DNA of 50,166 nucleotides from Bacteroidales bacterium (GTDB lineage: Bacteria; Bacteroidota; Bacteroidia; Bacteroidales; Bacteroidaceae), in assembly GCA_015654535.1 (NCBI GenBank), contig JAATGU010000100.1, positions 1 through 50,166 of the forward strand. The letters are read 5' to 3'. Under the pieces are notes generated by a model that saw nothing but the letters and a program-made list of their open reading frames with translations, was not told the origin of the DNA and did not search any database. Made by a program: the position numbers and the translations under genes. How positions within the stretch are numbered: the stretch's first letter is position 1; every line of letters begins with the position of its first letter. Below, in pieces: positions 45,024-50,166 of the stretch.

Positions 45024-47225
45024 GTGAAAACAAAAACACTTATTCTGATACTTATTTTACTTCACCCGCTTGCAATACTGCATGCCGAACAACATCCCGG
45101 ATTATTTCTTACACCTAAAGGAGTAAAAGAAATTAAATCGTCATTGGGCAAATATCCTACATTTGACAAATCGGTCGACGAACTTAAAAAGATTGCAGAT
45201 GAAGCTTTAAAATCCGATATTATTGTTCCCATTCCCAAGGATGGAGGTGGTGGTTATACACACGAAAAGCACAAGAACAATTATTACGAAATGAGTGCAG
45301 CTGGTACTCTTTATCAAATCACCGGAAGGACTCAATATGCACAATTTGTACGTGATATGCTTATGAAATATGCGCAAATGTATCCTACGCTGGGCTTACA
45401 CCCTGCTGTAAAATCGGATACACCAGGAAAAATATTCTGGCAAGCATTGAACGATGCGGTTTGGTTAGTACACACAGCAAATGCTTATGATTGCGTCTAC
45501 AATTTTATCAATGAAAAAGATCGCTCCTATATCGAAAAGAATCTATTTTATCCAATGGCTGAATTTATTTCGAATGGGAACTCAAAAAACTATGCTGTCT
45601 TTAATAAAATGCATAATCACGGAACCTGGGCCACTGCGGCAGTAGGAATGATTGGTTACGTAATGGGAAATAAAGAGCTTGTTGACAGAGCACTTTACGG
45701 ATCAAACAAAGACGGTAAAACAGGATTTATCCGTCAGTTGGATGTTCTTTTTTCACCCGACGGATATTATACCGAAGGGCCCTATTATCAGCGATATGCA
45801 ATTTGGCCGTTCATGACTTTTGCACAGGTTATTCAAAATAAGCAGCCAGAATTGAATATTTTTAGCTATCGTGACAGTATCTTGCTAAAAGCTGTAAATA
45901 CGTTGGTCCAATGTGCTTACAACGGTGAAATTTTCTTTCTGAACGACGCATTGACTAAAACTTATAAAACACAGGAAATTGTTTATGCAGTTGACATTGC
46001 TTATAAAAACGATCCCGCTAATACTTCATTACTGGACATCGCCCGTCAACAAGAGTCATTTGTTGTTTCCGACGCCGGACTTGCTGCTGCCAAAGCATTG
46101 AAAAAAAATAAGATCAAACCATTCACATATCATTCATTATTGTTACGTGATGGTCAGAACGGTGACGAAGGTGGAATTGCAATCCTAAGAGCCGGAGAGC
46201 CTGATAAACAAACTTGTCTTACTTTTAAAGCCACTTCGCATGGATTATCACATGGGCACTATGATAAACTTTCAATTGTACTCTACGATAATGGGAACAA
46301 CATTTTACCTGACTATGGAGCAGTACGTTTTCTGAACATCGAACCGAAAAATGCCGGTCATTATACCAAAGAAAACTACTCATGGGGAATGCAAACCATA
46401 GCTCACAACACTGTTACGGTAGATGAAACCAGTCATTTTGATGCAAACATGAAAGTTTCATCAACATATCATTCAGACATTCAATATAGTAATTTAACTA
46501 ATTCAGATTTTCAGATTGTTTCGGGAGTCGAAAACAATGCTTACAAAGGTGTACAATTGCAACGTACAACAGCTTTGATAAAGAATGAAGATTTTGAGTT
46601 CCCATTTACAATTGACATTTTCAGAGTAAACTCAGATTCAGTTCATTCACTTGATTTTCCGTTCTATTACAGAGGGCAAATGGTCTCAACTAGTTTAGAT
46701 TATCAGAAGTACACAACCGAACTTAAAGCTCTTGGAACAAAAAACGGTTATCAGCACCTTTGGCTTGAAGCAACCGCTAAAACGGACAAATCCAACACTT
46801 CTTTCACTTGGGTAAACGGGAACAGGTTTTATAGTATCGCCACAATTAGTAATACAAATTCACAATTCATGATGACACGAATTGGTGCAGGCGATCCTGA
46901 CTTCAACCTACGTTACGAACCTTGTTTCATGATTCGGCAGCCTAATGTAAAAAAACACACTTTCGTATCCATTATCGAACCACATGGATTATATGATTTA
47001 TCGAAAGAGGTTACCGTCAACTATCAAACCTCAATTGCTAAAATAGAACTATTAAAGGACGATCATGAATTCACTGTAGTACGTATACAGACAAAAACTA
47101 ATAAATCATTTTTAATGATAACAGTAAACAGCAATTTTGGCGACAACAAAGTACATTCAACCATTATTGACAGTAAAAACATTTCATTTAAAGGGAACTA
47201 TTATTTTAAAAAATATATGAAATAA
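45024..47225 (+). CDS. Oligoalginate lyase, polysaccharide lyase family 17
   Basis: 733 residues, starting at GTG 45024, because VKTKTLILILILLHPLAILHA is a complete signal peptide and no in-frame ATG fits better. PL17 enzymes are exolyases that release unsaturated monouronate (DEH precursor). The N-terminal (alpha/alpha) toroid has Asn198-His199 in KMHNHGTW and Tyr255 in EGPYYQRY; the Asn-Tyr distance of 57 equals that of Asn201/Tyr258 in Alg17c. The C-terminal heparinase II/III-like beta-sheet domain (about 370-733) contains LSHGHYDKLSIVLYDNG and AHNTVTVDE. No lipobox or T9SS-like tail, so periplasmic. It is followed 10 bases later by kdgF. Confidence 0.95.
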   Translation: MKTKTLILILILLHPLAILHAEQHPGLFLTPKGVKEIKSSLGKYPTFDKSVDELKKIADEALKSDIIVPIPKDGGGGYTHEKHKNNYYEMSAAGTLYQITGRTQYAQFVRDMLMKYAQMYPTLGLHPAVKSDTPGKIFWQALNDAVWLVHTANAYDCVYNFINEKDRSYIEKNLFYPMAEFISNGNSKNYAVFNKMHNHGTWATAAVGMIGYVMGNKELVDRALYGSNKDGKTGFIRQLDVLFSPDGYYTEGPYYQRYAIWPFMTFAQVIQNKQPELNIFSYRDSILLKAVNTLVQCAYNGEIFFLNDALTKTYKTQEIVYAVDIAYKNDPANTSLLDIARQQESFVVSDAGLAAAKALKKNKIKPFTYHSLLLRDGQNGDEGGIAILRAGEPDKQTCLTFKATSHGLSHGHYDKLSIVLYDNGNNILPDYGAVRFLNIEPKNAGHYTKENYSWGMQTIAHNTVTVDETSHFDANMKVSSTYHSDIQYSNLTNSDFQIVSGVENNAYKGVQLQRTTALIKNEDFEFPFTIDIFRVNSDSVHSLDFPFYYRGQMVSTSLDYQKYTTELKALGTKNGYQHLWLEATAKTDKSNTSFTWVNGNRFYSIATISNTNSQFMMTRIGAGDPDFNLRYEPCFMIRQPNVKKHTFVSIIEPHGLYDLSKEVTVNYQTSIAKIELLKDDHEFTVVRIQTKTNKSFLMITVNSNFGDNKVHSTIIDSKNISFKGNYYFKKYMK

Positions 47226-47235
47226 CAATATTATT

Positions 47236-47580
47236 ATGAAAACAAAAAGTGCAAATTTTCTTATTACTTCAGATCTTCCTTGGGAAAATGCAGGTGAAGG
47301 TGTAATTCGCCAAATTATGGGCTACGATGGACAACTGATGATGGCAAAAGTCATGTTTAAAAAAGGAGCAGTTGGATCTGTTCACGAACATTTTCATTCA
47401 CAAACGTCCTATGTTGTAAGCGGTACATTTGAAGTAATAATAAACGATGAAAAAAAAATATTGAAAGCTGGTGATGGATTTTATATTGAACCAGATGCCC
47501 CGCATGGAGCAGTCTGTTTGGAAGAGGGGATACTAATTGATGTATTCAGCCCAATGCGTGAAGATTTTTTAAAGAAATAA
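47236..47580 (+). CDS. kdgF: KdgF-type cupin, unsaturated uronate cyclic-to-linear converter
   Basis: 114 residues, one cupin barrel. Metal ligands are His50, His52, Gln56 and His90 (pattern HEHFHSQ, then PDAPHG), as in KdgF enzymes. KdgF speeds the conversion of 4,5-unsaturated monouronates from PL17 to the linear ketone (DEH) that the reductase uses. There is no signal peptide, so it acts in the cytoplasm, after uptake. It is between PL17 and the MFS gene with a 3-base gap to the latter, which fixes its pathway role. Confidence 0.93.
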   Translation: MKTKSANFLITSDLPWENAGEGVIRQIMGYDGQLMMAKVMFKKGAVGSVHEHFHSQTSYVVSGTFEVIINDEKKILKAGDGFYIEPDAPHGAVCLEEGILIDVFSPMREDFLKK

Positions 47581-47583
47581 AGG

Positions 47584-49047
47584 ATGAAAATAAAAGGATT
47601 GCGTTGGTGGATTATTGGACTGATTATGCTCATTACCATCATAAATTATTTGGATAGAGGGACTCTCAACTACATGTGGGTAACCAATATTGAATATAAG
47701 CTGGTCGACAAAATTAATACATCAAGAGATATAAATCAAGCTGAATATTTGGTTCAGAATGATACCTATCGCTTGGTTTCGGCAAAAGGTGATGAGATAA
47801 CCCAGAAAGGCTCACGGATATCATTCAAAAACAATGGAAAAACAGTTGTAAACCGTCAAGGAATAGCCTATGATTTAGGCCTTATTGACATAAACACAAC
47901 TCCTGAAGTAGCTTCAAGGCAAGCAAAAGATTTGCTGGGACAAATAACAATTTTCTTTATGATAGCTTATGGGATCAGTCAACTATTCTCGGGCAAGCTA
48001 TACGATAAAATAGGGACAAAATACGGATTCGTCGTATCTGTATTTATTTGGGGAGCAGCTGATGCGCTCACTTCCCTAGCACATGGTAAAATATCACTTA
48101 CAGGTTTCAGAATGATGCTTGGTTTAGGCGAAGCCGGACCGTGGCCAGGAGCTACTAAGAGCAACGCCGAGTGGTTCCCGCAAAAGGAACGTGCTCTCGC
48201 TCAAGGACTTTTTGGTGCGGCAGCATCCATCGGTTCCATATTAGCTCCTATCGTAATCCTAATGCTTTATCTTTCATTGGGTTGGAAAATTACATTTATT
48301 GTTGTCGGTGGAATGGGACTACTGTGGATTATTCCATGGACTATTATCAATAAAAAAGGACCGAAAGAACACAAATGGATAACAGAAAAAGAACAAAAAT
48401 ACATTTTGAGTGGACAACCTGAAGCCAAAGTTACAAACGAACAAGGAAAAAGCTGGGGTGAATTACTTTCAAATAAGAAAAATTACTCTGTAATTTTAGG
48501 CCGTTTCTTTTTAGATCCTATATGGTGGATGTTTGTCACCTTTCTGCCCATGTATTTAGTGGAAGAATTTCAGTTGAATATTAAAGAGCTGGCATTTTCT
48601 GCTTGGATCCCATACGTCGGAGCCATGGTTGGTAGTATTTCAGGAGGTTGGTTCTCAGGATATTTGATCCAGAGAGGCATTACAGTTGATAGAGCCAGGA
48701 AAGCAGCTATGTTACTAGGTGGAGCCATTATTGTTCCATCTGTAATTGCCTCCGTTATGGCCTCTAATGCTGTATTAGCAGTTATTCTAATGGCATTTGT
48801 TTTGGGCGGATTTCAATTTACCATTGTTAATATCCAGACATTACCCAGTGATTTACATTGCGGAAAATCAGTTGGTTCGTTGGCTGGACTTGGTGGAGCA
48901 GCCGCTGTACTTGGAACTATTTTAGCTATTCTCTTTGCTGGGCAAATTGAAAGTTGGCCTTTATTATTTGGCTTACTTGCTGCACTGGTTCCACTGTCAT
49001 TGTTATCAGTTTTTCTCACTGTCGGTAAAATAGAACAAATAAAATAA
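47584..49047 (+). CDS. MFS uronate transporter with an unusual insertion (ACS/hexuronate-transporter type)
   Basis: 487 residues. TM1 ends in INYLDRGTLNY, the ACS-family signature (ExuT-like), but the next helix (ITIFFMIAYGISQLFSGKLYDKIG) starts only at about residue 118. About 75-80 residues with no membrane helix (about 36-112) are inserted in the first periplasmic loop; the usual loop is 15-25. The remaining helices are typical, with GFRMMLGLGEAGPWPGATKSNAEWFP in TM4/5. The likely cargo is unsaturated monouronate or DEH from PL17 (context). The insertion may bind ligand or an outer partner. Confidence 0.9.
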   Translation: MKIKGLRWWIIGLIMLITIINYLDRGTLNYMWVTNIEYKLVDKINTSRDINQAEYLVQNDTYRLVSAKGDEITQKGSRISFKNNGKTVVNRQGIAYDLGLIDINTTPEVASRQAKDLLGQITIFFMIAYGISQLFSGKLYDKIGTKYGFVVSVFIWGAADALTSLAHGKISLTGFRMMLGLGEAGPWPGATKSNAEWFPQKERALAQGLFGAAASIGSILAPIVILMLYLSLGWKITFIVVGGMGLLWIIPWTIINKKGPKEHKWITEKEQKYILSGQPEAKVTNEQGKSWGELLSNKKNYSVILGRFFLDPIWWMFVTFLPMYLVEEFQLNIKELAFSAWIPYVGAMVGSISGGWFSGYLIQRGITVDRARKAAMLLGGAIIVPSVIASVMASNAVLAVILMAFVLGGFQFTIVNIQTLPSDLHCGKSVGSLAGLGGAAAVLGTILAILFAGQIESWPLLFGLLAALVPLSLLSVFLTVGKIEQIK

Positions 49048-49125
49048 CAACTCGATAATTCTCAAAAAATAATGTATTTACAATAGAAATCTCTCTCAAA
49101 TGAAGAGTATAACGAAACTAAGATT

Positions 49126-49878
49126 ATGAAACTTAATGGTAAAGTAGCCATCGTAACAGGTGGAGCACGCGATTTGGGTCGTGCAATTTCAGTAAAACTA
49201 GCTTCAGAAGGAGCAAAAGTAGTAATCAACTATTTTGAAAACCCAGAAGATGCACAGGAAACCCTAAAAAGGGTTCAGCAAGCAGGGTCTGAAGGTGTTA
49301 TTGTTCAGGGTGATATGACAAAAGCAGACGAAGTAAAGCGTTTTTTTGATACTGGAGTGAATGCATTCGGCCAAAAAATTGATATACTCGTTAATGTGGT
49401 TGGAGGTATTTGCGGACGAAAGCAAATAACCGAGCAAGATGAAAACTGGTATAATTTACTCATGGATGTAAACATGAAGAGTTGTTGGTTATGTACACGC
49501 GAAGTAATTCCATATATGGCTAAAGGCGGTTCAATAGTGAATTTTTCATCGCTGGCAGCCCGCGATGGAGGAGGTCCGGGTGCTTCATTATATGCCACTG
49601 CCAAAGGCGCAGTTATGACTTTCACACGCTCCATGGCTAAAGAACTTGGTCCTAACGGAATTCGTGTAAATGCCTTGGCTCCAGGAACTATTGCCACTTC
49701 ATTTCACGACAGGTTCAATACACCCGAAAATCGTGAACGCATGAAAGGTATCTATCCACTTCGTCGCGAAGGAGATGCTGACGATGTAGCTGATTTGGTT
49801 GTATTCCTTGCTTCCGACGAATCGGATTATATCACCGGGACTAATATTGATATCAACGGAGGTATGTCGTTCTCGTAA
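49126..49878 (+). CDS. Short-chain dehydrogenase, predicted DEH reductase
   Basis: 250 residues, classic SDR. The cofactor motif is TGGARDLGRA (TGxxxxxG type, about 11-20), and the catalytic set is Ser142 (NFSSLA), Tyr156 and Lys160 (YATAK). SDR enzymes of alginate loci reduce 4-deoxy-L-erythro-5-hexoseulose uronate (DEH) to 2-keto-3-deoxygluconate (KDG) with NAD(P)H. The position after kdgF and the transporter supports that. It lies 78 bases after the MFS gene with no terminator between, so it is likely the last gene of the third transcript. A different keto-sugar substrate cannot be excluded from sequence. Confidence 0.88.
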   Translation: MKLNGKVAIVTGGARDLGRAISVKLASEGAKVVINYFENPEDAQETLKRVQQAGSEGVIVQGDMTKADEVKRFFDTGVNAFGQKIDILVNVVGGICGRKQITEQDENWYNLLMDVNMKSCWLCTREVIPYMAKGGSIVNFSSLAARDGGGPGASLYATAKGAVMTFTRSMAKELGPNGIRVNALAPGTIATSFHDRFNTPENRERMKGIYPLRREGDADDVADLVVFLASDESDYITGTNIDINGGMSFS

Positions 49879-49926
49879 ATAAAAAGAATAGAATAAGAAT
49901 TGAAAAACATCTTAGATGCTAAGTAC

Positions 49927-49965
49927 AAAAAAGGTTTATTGATAACATTTCAGTAAACCTTTTTT
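49927..49965 (+). terminator. Terminator of the alginate locus
   Basis: AAAAAAGGTTTA (49927-49938) pairs perfectly with TAAACCTTTTTT (49954-49965), ending in a T run. It closes the transcript after the SDR gene and marks the right border of the locus. Confidence 0.9.
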
Positions 49966-50027
49966 AATTGTATAAGAAACCTTTAAATGATTATTCCTTA
50001 TAAAGACAGAAAGTTTCTATAAAAAAA

Positions 50028-50166
50028 GCTGCTGTCTCATTTTAAAAAACTAGAAGTTGTTTATCTATAAGACTAGTTCATTAAACAATTTTTCAAAGGT
50101 CTGGCTTAGATCTAATGAAAATCCGGAATGAGGGCGGGAAGTTTGTATACAAGTGCTTCTTATGGA
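50028..50166 (-). mobile_element. Probable end of an insertion sequence with the 3' end of a leftward ORF
   Basis: A leftward reading frame is open from the window edge to TAG at 50065-50067, with 33 codons visible ending in HSGFSLDLSQTFEKLFNELVL-like residues. Thirty-odd bases beyond its stop lies GCTGCTGTCTCAT (50028-50040), which reads as ATGAGACAGCAGC on the other strand and resembles the terminal repeats of several Bacteroides IS elements. Together this suggests a transposase 3' end followed by the IS end. The family is unrecognised and the other end is outside the window. Confidence 0.4.

Noticed and set aside
44897..45118. 73-codon plus-strand ORF before the PL17 gene
   Set aside because: It begins inside the operator/promoter, overlaps the PL17 signal peptide in another frame and has no family likeness; the GTG at 45024 starts the real gene.
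1..50166. CRISPR arrays, rRNA genes, toxin-antitoxin pairs, phage genes
   Set aside because: No regularly spaced repeats, no rRNA sequence and no such gene families were seen on reading.

Overview
The window looks like chromosomal DNA of a Bacteroides-type gut bacterium (Bacteroidota, order Bacteroidales). The DNA is AT-rich. Promoters match the Bacteroides pattern, with a -7 box TAnnTTTG about 19-20 bases after a -33 TTG/TTTG. The genome uses SusC/SusD pairs, ECF sigma/FecR pairs and family-specific proteins (DUF4270, DUF4199, DUF6048, DUF6452). The left end (GH57 amylase, DUF4270 lipoprotein, half-size glycogen-synthase-like protein, panC, panD) matches the gene order I know from Bacteroides thetaiotaomicron and its relatives.

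Layout. Bases 1-9200 hold core genes: GH57, DUF4270, GT5-like, panC-panD, then a leftward set of DUF4199, GT2, DUF6452, DUF6048, mntP and apbE. Bases 9360-9620 hold a signal recognition particle RNA followed directly by tRNA-Thr(UGU). Then come a fluoride channel gene (crcB), a DUF190 gene and a thioredoxin relic that has lost its CGPC centre. Bases 10982-17806 are a small leftward SusC/SusD locus with its FecR anti-sigma and ECF sigma genes. Its SusC is broken by one in-frame TAA codon. Bases 18191-22306 carry an Old Yellow Enzyme-type oxidoreductase, a VirE-type helicase/primase-like protein, a large nested palindrome, a TGTACATG repeat cluster and an HU-like protein.

Bases 22545-49965 are the main attraction: a dense alginate utilisation locus. 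A GntR/FadR-type regulator is followed by SusC, SusD, a surface lipoprotein, three PL6 lyases, a PL38-like lyase, a PL17 exolyase and two jelly-roll secreted proteins of unknown role. It also has two predicted carbohydrate esterases, a KdgF cupin, an MFS uronate transporter and an SDR that fits DEH reductase. The PL6 and PL17 active-site residues can be aligned by exact spacing to characterised enzymes. Presumed flow: SusCD and the lipoprotein bind and import alginate chains. PL6, PL38 and the esterases cut and deacetylate polymer. PL17 releases unsaturated monouronate, KdgF linearises it, the MFS protein imports it and the SDR reduces it to KDG. KDG kinase and KDPG aldolase are not in the window.

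Two things stand out. First, eight copies of a palindrome (TTGGTnnACCAA and close variants) lie only in the four intergenic regions that start the presumed transcripts of this locus. They overlap the -7 or -33 boxes themselves, so a single-regulator repression circuit can be read from the sequence. Second, five secreted proteins end in type IX secretion (Por) sorting-like tails, which is unusual for gut Bacteroides and suggests transfer from a T9SS-bearing relative. The two esterases suggest that the substrate may be O-acetylated (bacterial) alginate. The right edge appears to enter an insertion sequence.
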